33,162 nucleotides of DNA from Candidatus Aquabacterium excrementipullorum. GTDB lineage: Bacteria > Pseudomonadota > Gammaproteobacteria > Burkholderiales > Burkholderiaceae_C. The notes beneath the pieces were generated by a model, which saw nothing but the letters and a program-made list of their open reading frames with translations, searched no databases and was not told the DNA's origin. The stretch spans positions 1 to 33,162 of the forward strand of contig DXIO01000004.1 in NCBI GenBank assembly GCA_019112875.1. Reading direction: 5' to 3'. A program made the translations under genes and the position numbers. Of the stretch, positions 9,613-22,240 are shown piece after piece (the first letter of the stretch is position 1; every line of letters begins with the position of its first letter).

Positions 9613-10311
9613 TCACGCTTCGGTGGCCTGGCGCCGGGCCAGGACGGTGCCCACCGTGTAGACCAGGATCGCACCAACCGCACCCCACACATAGCGCATG
9701 CTGTCGGAGGCGGCCACATAGGGCGCGAGGGCCGGATCGGAAACCGCCAGCGTACCAGCAATCCACCCCAGCAACATGCCGCCGGCGGTGATGATCACAG
9801 GGAAGCGGTCCATCAGCTTGAGCACCAGGCTGCTGCCCCACACGATGATGGGAATGCTGACGACCAGGCCGAAGATGACGAGCGCCATCTGGTGGCCCTC
9901 ATGGCCACCGGCCCCCTGGGCCGCGCCCGCGATGCCGATGACGTTGTCCACGCTCATGACGAAGTCCGCCACGATGATGGTCTTGACGGCGCCCCACAGG
10001 CGGTCGCTGCCCTTGATGTCGTGTTCGTCATCCTCGGGCACCAGCAGCTTGACGCCGATCCACAGCAGCAGGGCCGCGCCCACCAGCTTCAGGTAGGGCA
10101 GCGAGAGCAGCGACATCGCGAAGAAGATCAGGACGATGCGAAGGCCGATGGCGCCCAGCGTGCCCCACAGGATGCCGCGGCGGCGCAGATCCTGCGGCAG
10201 GTTGCGGCAGGCCAGGGCGATGACCACGGCGTTGTCGCCACCCAGCAGGATGTCGATCATGATGATCTGGCCCACGGCAAGCCAGAAGTCGGGCGTCAGC
10301 AAGGCGTCCAT
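9613..10311 (-). CDS. TerC-family integral membrane protein
   Basis: A 232-residue membrane protein of usual family length with about seven hydrophobic helices. The TerC signature lies in IDILLGGDNAVVIAL (residues 19-33), and a second acidic motif in VADFVMSVDNVIG sits in the middle of the chain; in the family these acidic residues within helices are thought to bind metal. TerC proteins are linked to tellurite resistance or to manganese export and metal loading of exported enzymes; the specific role here cannot be read. The start at 10311 agrees with family N-termini, but no Shine-Dalgarno sequence is visible, and the sucD terminator ends almost at the start codon. It may be transcribed with the kinase cluster 33 bases downstream. 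Confidence 0.93.
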   Translation of the reverse strand: MDALLTPDFWLAVGQIIMIDILLGGDNAVVIALACRNLPQDLRRRGILWGTLGAIGLRIVLIFFAMSLLSLPYLKLVGAALLLWIGVKLLVPEDDEHDIKGSDRLWGAVKTIIVADFVMSVDNVIGIAGAAQGAGGHEGHQMALVIFGLVVSIPIIVWGSSLVLKLMDRFPVIITAGGMLLGWIAGTLAVSDPALAPYVAASDSMRYVWGAVGAILVYTVGTVLARRQATEA

Positions 10312-10314
10312 GTC

Positions 10315-10360
10315 TCAAAACAACAAACAAAAAAGCAGCCCCGAAGTGTAGGGGCTGCTT
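10315..10360 (-). terminator. Rho-independent terminator after sucD
   Basis: On the minus strand the arms AAGCAGCCCC and GGGGCTGCTT (10360-10351 and 10342-10333) form a 10-bp stem with an eight-base loop, followed by TTTTTT and then a T-rich tract. It lies 31 bases past the sucD stop and reaches to within four bases of the terC ATG. Confidence 0.93.
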
Positions 10361-10390
10361 GTGAGGAACGATGAGATTAATTGCGAGGGC

Positions 10391-11284
10391 TTACAGCAGG
10401 CCCTTGAGCAATTTGCCCATCTCCGACGGGTTGCGGGTGACGGTGAAACCACACTCTTCCATGATGGCGAGCTTGGCATCGGCCGTGTCGGCGCCACCGG
10501 AGATCAGCGCACCGGCGTGGCCCATGCGCTTGCCCGGGGGGGCGGTGACACCCGCGATGAAGCCGACGATGGGCTTCTTCATGTTGGTCTTGCACCATTG
10601 GGCGGCTTCGGCTTCGTCGGGGCCACCGATCTCGCCGATCATGATCACGGCGTCCGTGTCCGGATCGTCGTTGAAGGCCTTCATCACGTCGATGTGCTTG
10701 AGGCCGTTGATCGGGTCGCCACCGATGCCGACGGCGCTGGATTGGCCCAGGCCCAGTTCGGTCAGCTGCGCCACGGCTTCATAGGTCAGCGTGCCGGAGC
10801 GCGAGACCACGCCGATGCGGCCCTTGCGGTGGATGTGGCCGGGCATGATGCCGATCTTGATCTCGTCGGGCGTGATCAGGCCGGGGCAGTTGGGCCCCAG
10901 CAGCAGCGTCTTCTTGCCGCCGGCGGCTTCCTTGGCCTTCATCTTGTTGCGCACTTCCAGCATGTCGCGCACGGGGATGCCTTCGGTGATGGCGATCACC
11001 AGGTCCAGGTCGGCCTCGACGGCTTCCCAGATGGCGGCAGCGGCGCCTGCGGGCGGCACGTAGATCACGGACACCGTGGCGCCGGTCTGCGCGGATGCTT
11101 CCTTGACGGAGGCGTAGATGGGGATGTCGGAGAACTTCTCGCCGGCCTTCTTGGGGTTCACGCCAGCGACGAAGGCGTTCTTGCCATTGGCGTAGGCCTG
11201 GCAACCGAGGGTGTGGAACTGACCGGTCTTGCCCGTGATGCCCTGGGTGATGACCTTGGTGTCCTTGTTGATGAGAATGCTCAT
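10391..11284 (-). CDS. sucD: Succinyl-CoA synthetase, ADP-forming, alpha subunit
   Basis: A 297-residue subunit of the tricarboxylic acid cycle enzyme that converts succinyl-CoA, ADP or GDP and phosphate to succinate, CoA and NTP. The N-terminal CoA-binding Rossmann domain begins with [10 protein letters not shown]. The ligase domain has [16 protein letters not shown] and IGEIGG, and the phosphorylated active-site histidine is His256 in [11 protein letters not shown]. The start ATG at 11284 gives the standard N-terminus [11 protein letters not shown]; earlier in-frame starts would overlap sucC. It follows sucC by 23 bases and ends before a strong terminator, so sucC-sucD form one unit encoding the two subunits of the complex. 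Confidence 0.98.
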   Translation of the reverse strand: MSILINKDTKVITQGITGKTGQFHTLGCQAYANGKNAFVAGVNPKKAGEKFSDIPIYASVKEASAQTGATVSVIYVPPAGAAAAIWEAVEADLDLVIAITEGIPVRDMLEVRNKMKAKEAAGGKKTLLLGPNCPGLITPDEIKIGIMPGHIHRKGRIGVVSRSGTLTYEAVAQLTELGLGQSSAVGIGGDPINGLKHIDVMKAFNDDPDTDAVIMIGEIGGPDEAEAAQWCKTNMKKPIVGFIAGVTAPPGKRMGHAGALISGGADTADAKLAIMEECGFTVTRNPSEMGKLLKGLL

Positions 11285-11307
11285 GATGGTCTCGATTCCT
11301 TGGGCGA

Positions 11308-12468
11308 TTACTTGACGGCGGCCACGATCTTGGTGGCCGCGTCGGCCATCGTGTCCACGCTGATGATGGGCAGACCGGAGTCCGCCAGCATCTTCTTGCC
11401 CAGCTCTTCGTTGGTGCCCTTCATGCGCACCACCAGGGGCACGTTGAGGTTCACGGCCTTGCAGGCGGTGATGACGCCATCGGCGATGGTGTCGCACTTC
11501 ATGATGCCACCGAAGATGTTGACCAGGATGCCCTTGACCTTGGGGCTCTTGAGCATGATCTTGAAGGCTTCGGTGACCTTCTCGGCCGTGGCGCCACCGC
11601 CGACGTCCAGGAAGTTGGCCGGCTCGCCGCCGAACAGCTTGATGGTGTCCATGGTGGCCATGGCCAAGCCAGCGCCGTTGACCAGGCAGCCGATGTTGCC
11701 GTCGAGCTGGATGTAGGCCAGGTCGAACTTGGAGGCTTCGATTTCGGCGGGGTCTTCTTCGTCCAGGTCGCGGTAGGCCACGATCTCGGGGTGGCGGAAC
11801 AGCGCGTTGCTGTCGAAGTTGAACTTGGCGTCCAGGGCAATCACATTGCCCTTGCCGTCGCGGTTCAGCGGGTTGATTTCAACCAGCGACGCGTCGGTTT
11901 CCATGTAGCACTGGTAGAGCTTCTGGAAGATGTCCTTGGCTTGCGCTTGCGAATCGGCCGGCATGCCGATGCCGTCGGCGATCTGCTGGGCTTGCGCGTC
12001 GGTCAGACCGGCCAGCGGATCGATGAAGACGGTGATGATCTTCTCGGGCGTGCTATGGGCGACTTCTTCGATGTCCATGCCGCCTTCGCTGGAGGCGATG
12101 AAGGCGACCTTCTGGGTGCCGCGGTCGGTGACCACGGACACGTAGTATTCCTTTTGAATGTCAGCGCCGTCTTCGATGTACAGGCGGTTGACCTTCTGGC
12201 CTTCGGGGCCGGTCTGGTGGGTCTTGAGCTGCATGCCCAGGATCTCGCCGGCCAGACGCTTGACGTCGTCGAGGGACTTGGCGACCTTGACGCCACCGCC
12301 CTTGCCGCGACCGCCCGCGTGGATCTGGGCCTTCACGACCCAGACCGGGCCGCCCAGCTTTTCAGCCGCAGCCACGGCCTCGTCTACGGAAAATGCCGGG
12401 ATGCCTCTTGGGACCGGCACGCCAAATCGGCTCAGGATCTCTTTGCCTTGGTACTCGTGGATTTTCAT
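11308..12468 (-). CDS. sucC: Succinyl-CoA synthetase, ADP-forming, beta subunit
   Basis: A 386-residue subunit, close to the family's usual 388. It begins [12 protein letters not shown], the canonical start, so the ATG at 12468 is secure; longer in-frame versions would add an unrelated leader. The ATP-grasp domain binds the nucleotide ([17 protein letters not shown] near residue 45). The C-terminal ligase domain includes [10 protein letters not shown] and [10 protein letters not shown], which contact the alpha subunit. It is encoded immediately upstream of sucD. A short inverted repeat TTGTC-N6-GACAA (12502-12517) and a terminator-like hairpin lie 35-80 bases upstream of the start; a promoter must lie in that stretch, but I cannot place it with confidence. 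Confidence 0.98.
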   Translation of the reverse strand: MKIHEYQGKEILSRFGVPVPRGIPAFSVDEAVAAAEKLGGPVWVVKAQIHAGGRGKGGGVKVAKSLDDVKRLAGEILGMQLKTHQTGPEGQKVNRLYIEDGADIQKEYYVSVVTDRGTQKVAFIASSEGGMDIEEVAHSTPEKIITVFIDPLAGLTDAQAQQIADGIGMPADSQAQAKDIFQKLYQCYMETDASLVEINPLNRDGKGNVIALDAKFNFDSNALFRHPEIVAYRDLDEEDPAEIEASKFDLAYIQLDGNIGCLVNGAGLAMATMDTIKLFGGEPANFLDVGGGATAEKVTEAFKIMLKSPKVKGILVNIFGGIMKCDTIADGVITACKAVNLNVPLVVRMKGTNEELGKKMLADSGLPIISVDTMADAATKIVAAVK

Positions 12469-12514
12469 GTGAAGACTCGCAGTCTTGTGTAGCGTTCGTT
12501 CTTGTCGAACATGA

Positions 12515-12547
12515 CAAAACCCCCGGGAGTCGATCGGACGCCGGGGG
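12515..12547 (-). terminator. Probable terminator between recX and sucC
   Basis: On the minus strand the arms CCCCCGG and CCGGGGG (12547-12541 and 12526-12520) enclose a 14-base loop and are followed by TTTTG. It would end recA-recX transcripts. Two further GC-rich hairpins lie between it and the recX stop: one around 12551-12578 with arms CCGCAC..GAAT and ATTC..GTGCGG, and one around 12601-12635. The T-run is short, so efficiency is uncertain. Confidence 0.55.
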
Positions 12548-12657
12548 GGCACCGCACGCGAATGGGTAAATTCGTGCGGAGCACCGCGCAGCATAGCACC
12601 GCCACCCCCTCGGATGCAGGGGGCGGAGCGCTGCGGAGGCGCTCAAGCGGGGTGGAT

Positions 12658-13131
12658 TCAGGCGTCGCGTTCCGGATCGCGGAACCCGTCGCCACGCAGG
12701 ACACGGCGGATCACGTCGCCCGCGAAACCCCGGGCCGCCAGGAAACGGGTCTGGCGGGCTTTGTCTTCCGGCGTGGCGGGCGGCTCGCCGAAACGGCGGG
12801 CCCACAGGGCGTGGGCGCGGTCGAACTCAGAGGCTTTGAGCTGCTCAGTGACGCTGCGTGTAATGTCGTCCGGCAGGCGGTGCTGGGCCAGCTCGGCCTT
12901 GACGCGGGCCGCGCCGTAGCGGGCAGCCTTGCGGTGCACCATCGATTCGGCGAAGCGCTCGGCGGAGAGGAAGCCGCGCTGCTCGAGTTCGTCGAGCACG
13001 CGCTGCACCTCTTCAGGCGTTTCGGCGTGCGGGGCCAGCTTCCGGGTGAGCTCAAGCCTGGAATGCTCCCGGGCGGCCAGGTACTTGAGCGCCCTGCCCT
13101 TCAGGGACAGTTGCGGCTTCATGGAGGCCAC
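12658..13131 (-). CDS. recX: RecX, regulator of RecA
   Basis: A 157-residue, highly charged, all-helical protein with the tandem three-helix repeats of RecX. Visible segments are LKYLAAREHSRLEL, VLDELEQRGFLSAERFAES and the C-terminal FLAARGFAGDVIRRVL. RecX binds RecA filaments in the cytosol and limits their extension and strand-exchange activity. It lies 87 bases downstream of recA on the same strand with no clear terminator between, as in most bacteria, so it should be induced with recA under SOS. The start is uncertain: GTG at 13131 gives MASMKPQ, and ATG at 13122 gives MKPQ; neither has a good Shine-Dalgarno sequence. Confidence 0.94.
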   Translation of the reverse strand: MASMKPQLSLKGRALKYLAAREHSRLELTRKLAPHAETPEEVQRVLDELEQRGFLSAERFAESMVHRKAARYGAARVKAELAQHRLPDDITRSVTEQLKASEFDRAHALWARRFGEPPATPEDKARQTRFLAARGFAGDVIRRVLRGDGFRDPERDA

Positions 13132-13218
13132 ATCAAATCCCGGCGGCCCTGGCGCACGCCACAGCGCAACGCAAGCCAGCTTCGTTCAAAGAAGGTTGAC
13201 CCGCAGGCACTGAAACGA

Positions 13219-14274
<1,056 letters not shown>

Positions 14275-14347
14275 GCAGGGTCTCCGGGGGCGGCGTGTGG
14301 TGCCGCAGGGGTGGTCGGGGTGCCGGCCGTGCCGACGGGATGGCGCC

Positions 14348-14376
14348 ATTATGGCAAAGACTGGATCTTTGTACAG
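14348..14376 (-). promoter_or_regulatory. recA promoter with overlapping LexA (SOS) box
   Basis: On the minus strand, CTGTACAAAGATCCAG (14376-14361) fits the CTG-N10-CAG core of LexA boxes. It overlaps a -35-like TGTACA (14375-14370), which is followed after 16 bases by CATAAT (14353-14348), a five-of-six match to the -10 box. Transcription would start near 14341, about 67 bases upstream of the recA ATG. Bound LexA would cover the -35 element and block RNA polymerase, the classical arrangement at recA. Confidence 0.75.
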
Positions 14377-14502
14377 TATTCGTCGCTTTATTTTCACGCC
14401 CTCGCAAGGGTGGCCCCAAAGTGGGAACCGGCCATGGCCGTGATGTGGCTCGGACATTGCAAGCCCTATGCTGCACCGCAGCAATCTGGTTAGACTGAGC
14501 CC

Positions 14503-15732
14503 ATGACGACCCGCCGTACCCCCGCCAAGCCCGGCCCCGCCACCAGCGCGCCACTGCGCAAGAGTGCAGCCACCCGCACACAGGCCAAAGCCGCCCCGAC
14601 CACACCGTCTGCAGACAAGAAGCCCGCCCGCAAGGCCGTGCCAGCGCGCCGCAAGACCGGCGCACCGCGCGCCCGACCCACGGTGGACCTGGCCCTGCAG
14701 GGGGGCGGATCGCACGGCGCCTTCACCTGGGGCGTGCTCGACCGCCTGCTGGATGACGACGGCCTGGATTTCATGGGCATCTCCGGCACCAGCGCGGGCG
14801 CGCTCAACGGCGCCGTGATGCTGAGCGGCTATGTGCAGGGCCACGCCGAGGGCGGCGAGGCCCAGGCCCGCCGGCAGGCCCAGCAAGCCCTGCACGACTT
14901 CTGGCAGGACGTCAGCCGCCACGGCCCCATCTTCTCGCCCCTGACGATCCAGAACGGGCTGCTGCGGCCCGAGTTCAATTTCGACCAGTTCCCGGCCTAC
15001 CAGTGGCTGAACATGTTCACGCGGGCCTTCAGCCCCTATGAGTTCAACCCGCTCAACCTGAATCCGCTGCGCGACGTGCTGCAGCGCCACGTGAAGGTCG
15101 AGGCCCTGCACCAGGGCTGCAAAAGCTGCGGCGTGCACCTGTTCGTCACGGCCACCTCGGTGCGCACGGGCCAGGCGCGTGTCTTCACGGACCAGGCGCT
15201 GAGCCTGGACGCGCTGCTGGCCTCGGCCTGCCTGCCCTTCGTGTTCCAGGCTGTGGAGATCGACGGCGAGCCCTACTGGGACGGCGGCTACACCGGCAAC
15301 CCCGCGCTCTTCCCGCTGATCTACAACACGCAGGCCATGGACATCCTGCTCATCAAGATCAACTCGCTGATGCGCCACGACACGCCCACGCGCAGCATGG
15401 ACATCATCGACCGGCTCAGCGAGATCACCTTCAACACCAGCCTGATCGGCGAGATGCGGGCGATCGCCTTCGTGTCCCGTCTGCTGAAGGAACAGAAGCT
15501 GGACCCGGGCCGCTACAAGGACCTGCGCCTGCACATGGTGGCCGACGACGACGGGCTGGCGCCCTTCAACGCGTCCAGCAAGTTCAACACGGACTGGAAC
15601 TTCCTGCAGCAGCTGCACGCGCTGGGCCGCCAGGCCGCCGAGGGCTGGCTGGCCGCGCACCGGGCCGACGTGGGGCAGCGCAGCTCGCTCAAGATCGAGG
15701 AAACCTTCCTGGGAATGCAGACCAGCGCTTGA
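14503..15732 (+). CDS. Patatin-like phospholipase with a basic Lys/Ala/Pro-rich N-terminal tail
   Basis: A 409-residue patatin-family acyl hydrolase. The oxyanion loop GGGSHG is at residues 67-72, the nucleophile is Ser97 in GTSAG, and the dyad aspartate is Asp260 in WDGG. Residues 1-58 are a disordered, strongly basic tail rich in Lys, Arg, Ala, Pro and Thr with no signal peptide, so the enzyme is probably cytosolic or bound to a polyanion or granule surface. Patatin relatives act as phospholipases A or as intracellular polyhydroxyalkanoate depolymerases; the substrate here cannot be decided. Its ATG is divergent from recA across 228 bases. Just upstream is a TGCTGC-ACC-GCAGCA inverted repeat (14469-14483). 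The Shine-Dalgarno signal is weak (GAG). Confidence 0.9.
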   Translation: MTTRRTPAKPGPATSAPLRKSAATRTQAKAAPTTPSADKKPARKAVPARRKTGAPRARPTVDLALQGGGSHGAFTWGVLDRLLDDDGLDFMGISGTSAGALNGAVMLSGYVQGHAEGGEAQARRQAQQALHDFWQDVSRHGPIFSPLTIQNGLLRPEFNFDQFPAYQWLNMFTRAFSPYEFNPLNLNPLRDVLQRHVKVEALHQGCKSCGVHLFVTATSVRTGQARVFTDQALSLDALLASACLPFVFQAVEIDGEPYWDGGYTGNPALFPLIYNTQAMDILLIKINSLMRHDTPTRSMDIIDRLSEITFNTSLIGEMRAIAFVSRLLKEQKLDPGRYKDLRLHMVADDDGLAPFNASSKFNTDWNFLQQLHALGRQAAEGWLAAHRADVGQRSSLKIEETFLGMQTSA

Positions 15733-15775
15733 TACCGTTCGTCTCAAGGTAAAGCCGCCCCGGTAAAATCGCGGG

Positions 15776-18577
<2,802 letters not shown>

Positions 18578-18667
18578 GGGTTTTTCGCAGAGCCCCTGTC
18601 AGGGCGCTTCCGACACACCACACGCGCTTACAATCCGTCACGATAACGTTTGACGGGAGGTGTGATT

Positions 18668-18700
18668 TTGAGCACGCGGGGTTACCCCTGCGTCACTTGA
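18668..18700 (+). other. Candidate 10-codon leader ORF overlapping a hairpin
   Basis: GGGAGG (18655-18660) is followed after seven bases by TTG and nine further sense codons (Ser-Thr-Arg-Gly-Tyr-Pro-Cys-Val-Thr) then TGA at 18698. The codons overlap a hairpin with arms ACGC-GGGG and CCCC-T-GCGT (18674-18693). It sits in the 222-base gap between metH and the DUF1800 gene, about 110 bases upstream of the latter. It could be a leader peptide or chance; the ribosome-binding site is the best in the gap. Confidence 0.2.
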
Positions 18701-18808
18701 AACCACGCACCATCACACCGATACCGATCGGGGGCGTTCACAGCAGTACACAAATCAATGCAACGCCCCGGGACACAGCGGGCTGTTTGATCAGATTGGG
18801 TGATGTGC

Positions 18809-20596
18809 ATGGAGTGGATGGGTAGGGCTGCCGCGCGCTCGGCAGTGATCATGGCCGTGGCGGCGCTCAGCGCCTGTGGCGGCGGAGGTGGCGGCGACAA
18901 GGCGAAGGATCCCGCCGCCAGCACGGAATCCGGCATCAACAGCCAGGCGGCAGCCATCAGCGACCAGGAGGCCCATCGCTTCCTGGCGCAAGCGAGTTTC
19001 GGCGCCACGCCCAGCCTGCTGGCCAGCGTCCGCTCGGTGGGCTATGAAAGCTGGATCGACAGCCAGCTCGGCACCACCACGGCCATCTCGCACGTGGCCA
19101 CCGTGGACACCTCCGCCGTCAAGCGCGGCGTGGACAAGCCGCACTACCAGGACATCCACTACACCTGGTGGACCCACGCCGTGACGGATCCCGCGCAGCT
19201 GCGCCAGCGCGTGGCCTATGCCCTGTCGCAGATCTTCGTGGTCTCCACGATGGACTCCACGCTGGCCGACATCTCGCGCCTGGTGGCCAGCTACATGGAC
19301 ATGCTGACCCAGCGCAGCACCGGCACCTACCGCGAACTGCTCGAGGCCGTGGCCCTGCACCCGGCCATGGGCGTCTACCTCTCGACCCTGCAGAACCGCA
19401 AGGAAGACCCGCTCAGCGGCCGCATCCCCGACGAGAACTTCGCACGGGAGGTGATGCAGCTCTTTTCGATCGGCCTGTACGAGCTCAATGACGACGGCAC
19501 GCTGAAGCTGCGCAACGGCCTGCCCGTCGAGACCTACACCTCGGATGACGTGCGCGGGCTGGCCAAGGTCTTCACCGGCTGGAGCTGGCACCGCCCGGCG
19601 GGCAACACCTCCGAGTGGTGGCGCTGCTTCCAGGCCTCGCCCGGCTGCTACGACGTCGCGGTGATGACCTCGATGCCCATGACGGCCTACGCCGAGATGC
19701 ACTCCACCAGCGAGAAGCGATTCCTGGGCATCACGATTCCCGCGCAGAGTTCGGCCGATCCCGCGTTGAGCCTGCGCCTGGCCCTGGACAGGCTGGCCAG
19801 CCACCCCAACACGGCCCCCTTCATCAGCAAGCAGCTGATCCAGCGGCTCGTGACCAGCAACCCCACGCCCGCCTATGTCGCACGCGTGACGGCCGTGTTC
19901 CGCAGCACCAACGGCAACCTGAGCGCCGTCGTCAAGGCGATCCTGCTGGACGCCGAGGCGCGCACGCCGTCCACCAGCGGCGTGTCCATGCCCACCTACG
20001 GCAAGGTGCGCGAACCCGTGCTGCGCCTGACCCAGTTGCTGCGCGCCCTGCCCCACACCTCGGCGATGTACACGTCGATGCAATCGGCACAAAGCAGCGC
20101 GCCGTTCTATTTCGCCGCAGACACCGACGATCCGGCCTATTCGCTGGGCCAGACGCCGATGCGCTCGCCCTCCGTCTTCAACTTCTACCGGCCGGGCTAC
20201 AAGCCGCCGCGCAGCCAGATGGGCACGCTGCAGTTGGTGGCGCCGGAGATGCAGACAACCAACGAGACCTCGGTGCTGGGCTATGCCAACTTCGTCGCCT
20301 CCATCCTCGAGCGTGGCTGGGGCGAGGACAACCCGCAGACCGGCAAGCCCGACATCCAGTTCAACCTGAGCTCGCTGCAGGCGCTGGACGACGGCAGCGA
20401 CAGCGCACGGCCGCAGCGCCTGGTGGATGAAGTCGCCCGCCGGCTGCTGGGTGCCCCCCTGAGCAGCAGCCTCAACGAGCGCGTCGTCACCGCCGTGGGC
20501 GCCATGCCGCGCACCACCGACCAGCAGAAGCGCCGTCGCGTCGTCGCGGCCATCACGCTGATCGCCGTGTCCCCGTCCTACATCGTCCAGCAGTGA
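18809..20596 (+). CDS. DUF1800 family lipoprotein
   Basis: A protein of about 595 residues whose function is unknown. From the ATG at 18809 the N-terminus is a lipoprotein signal: a short basic stretch, the hydrophobic core AVIMAVAALSAC, and a lipobox LSAC followed by six glycines and Asp. Lipidation would anchor it in the cell envelope. DUF1800 features include HRFLAQASFGATP, the segment WWTHAVTDPAQLRQRVAYAL, NFAREVMQLFSIGLYELN, the YTSDDVRGLAKVFTGW motif, and FNFYRPGYKPP. DUF1800 genes are commonly followed by a DUF1501 gene, as here with eight bases between, so the two proteins probably act together outside the cytoplasm. GTG 18800, ATG 18803 or ATG 18818 are alternative starts; GGGTGA five bases before 18809 favours it. 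Confidence 0.9.
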   Translation: MEWMGRAAARSAVIMAVAALSACGGGGGGDKAKDPAASTESGINSQAAAISDQEAHRFLAQASFGATPSLLASVRSVGYESWIDSQLGTTTAISHVATVDTSAVKRGVDKPHYQDIHYTWWTHAVTDPAQLRQRVAYALSQIFVVSTMDSTLADISRLVASYMDMLTQRSTGTYRELLEAVALHPAMGVYLSTLQNRKEDPLSGRIPDENFAREVMQLFSIGLYELNDDGTLKLRNGLPVETYTSDDVRGLAKVFTGWSWHRPAGNTSEWWRCFQASPGCYDVAVMTSMPMTAYAEMHSTSEKRFLGITIPAQSSADPALSLRLALDRLASHPNTAPFISKQLIQRLVTSNPTPAYVARVTAVFRSTNGNLSAVVKAILLDAEARTPSTSGVSMPTYGKVREPVLRLTQLLRALPHTSAMYTSMQSAQSSAPFYFAADTDDPAYSLGQTPMRSPSVFNFYRPGYKPPRSQMGTLQLVAPEMQTTNETSVLGYANFVASILERGWGEDNPQTGKPDIQFNLSSLQALDDGSDSARPQRLVDEVARRLLGAPLSSSLNERVVTAVGAMPRTTDQQKRRRVVAAITLIAVSPSYIVQQ

Positions 20597-20604
20597 GGTC
20601 CTCC

Positions 20605-22206
20605 ATGAGCCAACAAGCAAGTCGCCGGGCCTTTCTGCGCCATGCCGCCGCCCTGGGATCGCTGGGTGCGGCCGCCCCGCTGGGCATGAGCCTGTCCATG
20701 TTGGGCCACGCCTCGGCCCAGGCCGCCCAGGGCGACTACAAGGCCCTGGTGTGCGTGTTCCTGTACGGTGGCAACGACGCCTTCAACTGCGTCATCCCCA
20801 CCGACAGCGATTCCTGGACGCACTACGTGAACCAGCGCGACCCCATGGCGCGGGGCACGGCCGGTTCGGGCACCTCGATCGCGCTGCTGCCCGCCGGCAC
20901 GGCCAGCAACGCCCTGGCCGACGCCGGCACCCCCGCACGGCTGGGCGGCGTGCTGCCGATCGGCCATTCCGGCCGCGCGGCGCATGCCAACCGGCAGTTC
21001 GCCATGCACCCTTTGCTGTCGGACGTCCGCAACATGCACCAGGCCGGTCGCGTGGCCGTGCTGGCCAATGTCGGCCCGCTCAAGCGCCGCTTGACCAAGG
21101 CGGAGTACTTCGGCGTCACCGTCCCACGGCCCGCCAAGCTGTTCTCGCACAACGACCAGCAATCCACCTGGCAGTCGTTCGCGCCCGAAGGGGCCGACAA
21201 CGGCTGGGGCGGCCGCATGGGCGATCTGCTGATGTCGGGCAATGCCACCGGATTGGGCTCCTACGCGTCCCTGGCCCAGCGGAGCTTCACCTGCATTTCG
21301 CCGGGCAGCAGCGGCATCTGGCTCTCGGGTGCGCAAGTGCAGTCGCTGCAGGCTGGCGCCACCGGCCTGCTCGACCTGGGCAGCTCGGGACGGGTGCTGG
21401 ACAGCATCCCCCTGCGCACGGCCATCGCGGAGATGATGACCGCCTCGCCCTCGGACAACCTGCTGTGGTCGGACCACCAGGCGGTCGCGCAGCGCGGCCT
21501 GGCCATCCAGTCACTGATCGGCCCCCTGCTGCCGCCCTTGAGCAGCACGAACGGCAGCACGCCCTGGTCCAGCAATGCCAACCCCTGGGTGGACCCCGTG
21601 CTGTCCTACAACAGCCCCATCACCGGCGCGGCCCGCTTCAACCAGTTGGCCCTGCAGTTCCAGATGGTCGCGCGACTGATCGATGCCAATCGCGCCGGCA
21701 ACCTGGGCATGAAACGCCAGGTCTTCATGGTGAGCCTGGGCGGCTTCGACACCCACTCGATCCAAAACCAGGAGCACAGCGAACGCCTGGCCCAGCTCAA
21801 CCATGCGCTGGCCTACTTCGACCGTGTGCTGGGCCAGATGCCGGGCGGCGACATGCGCAGCCAGGTCACCACGTTCACAGCCTCGGAGTTCGGCCGCAAC
21901 CTGGCCAACAACGGCGACGGCACCGACCATGGCTGGGGCAGCCACCACCTCATCATGGGCGGTGCGGTCAACGGCACCGAGGTGTACGGCACCTACCCCC
22001 AACTGGCCACGGGCAACGCCAACAACGAGTACGACAGCCCGGACCTGCTGCAGAACGGGGCCATGCTGCCATCCACGTCCGTGGACCAGTACGCCTACAC
22101 GCTGGGCAAGTGGATGGGCCTGTCCGCAGGCGATCTCACCGGCATCATGCCCAACCTGGGCAATTTCGACGCATCGACGCACGACCTGGGCTTCATGTCG
22201 GCCTGA
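20605..22206 (+). CDS. DUF1501 family protein with Tat signal
   Basis: A 533-residue protein of unknown function. A twin-arginine signal is clear: SRRAFLRHAAALGSL at residues 6-20, then a hydrophobic stretch ending ASAQA, indicating export in folded form, possibly with a cofactor. DUF1501 belongs to the alkaline-phosphatase/sulfatase-like superfamily. Family motifs seen are LYGGNDAFN near the mature N-terminus, GGFDTHSIQNQ in the middle and TASEFGRNLANNGDGTDHGWGSHH in two parts (SEFGR and GTDHGWG) near the C-terminus; the His/Asp-rich motifs suggest metal binding. The ATG at 20605 is preceded by GAGG at six bases, better than the in-frame GTG at 20593, which overlaps the previous stop. It is the second gene of the DUF1800-DUF1501 unit. 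Confidence 0.92.
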   Translation: MSQQASRRAFLRHAAALGSLGAAAPLGMSLSMLGHASAQAAQGDYKALVCVFLYGGNDAFNCVIPTDSDSWTHYVNQRDPMARGTAGSGTSIALLPAGTASNALADAGTPARLGGVLPIGHSGRAAHANRQFAMHPLLSDVRNMHQAGRVAVLANVGPLKRRLTKAEYFGVTVPRPAKLFSHNDQQSTWQSFAPEGADNGWGGRMGDLLMSGNATGLGSYASLAQRSFTCISPGSSGIWLSGAQVQSLQAGATGLLDLGSSGRVLDSIPLRTAIAEMMTASPSDNLLWSDHQAVAQRGLAIQSLIGPLLPPLSSTNGSTPWSSNANPWVDPVLSYNSPITGAARFNQLALQFQMVARLIDANRAGNLGMKRQVFMVSLGGFDTHSIQNQEHSERLAQLNHALAYFDRVLGQMPGGDMRSQVTTFTASEFGRNLANNGDGTDHGWGSHHLIMGGAVNGTEVYGTYPQLATGNANNEYDSPDLLQNGAMLPSTSVDQYAYTLGKWMGLSAGDLTGIMPNLGNFDASTHDLGFMSA

Positions 22207-22240
22207 AGGCTCACAAGGCCACCAGGCCGCCGACGCCGGC

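Noticed and set aside
15733-15775. Cobalamin riboswitch before metH
   Set aside because: The gap is only 43 bases, far too short, and no B12-box-like sequence is seen at the end of the phospholipase gene.
18791-20620. 609-codon minus-strand open frame opposite the DUF1800 gene
   Set aside because: Shadow composition with no domain; the plus strand encodes a clear lipoprotein signal and family motifs.
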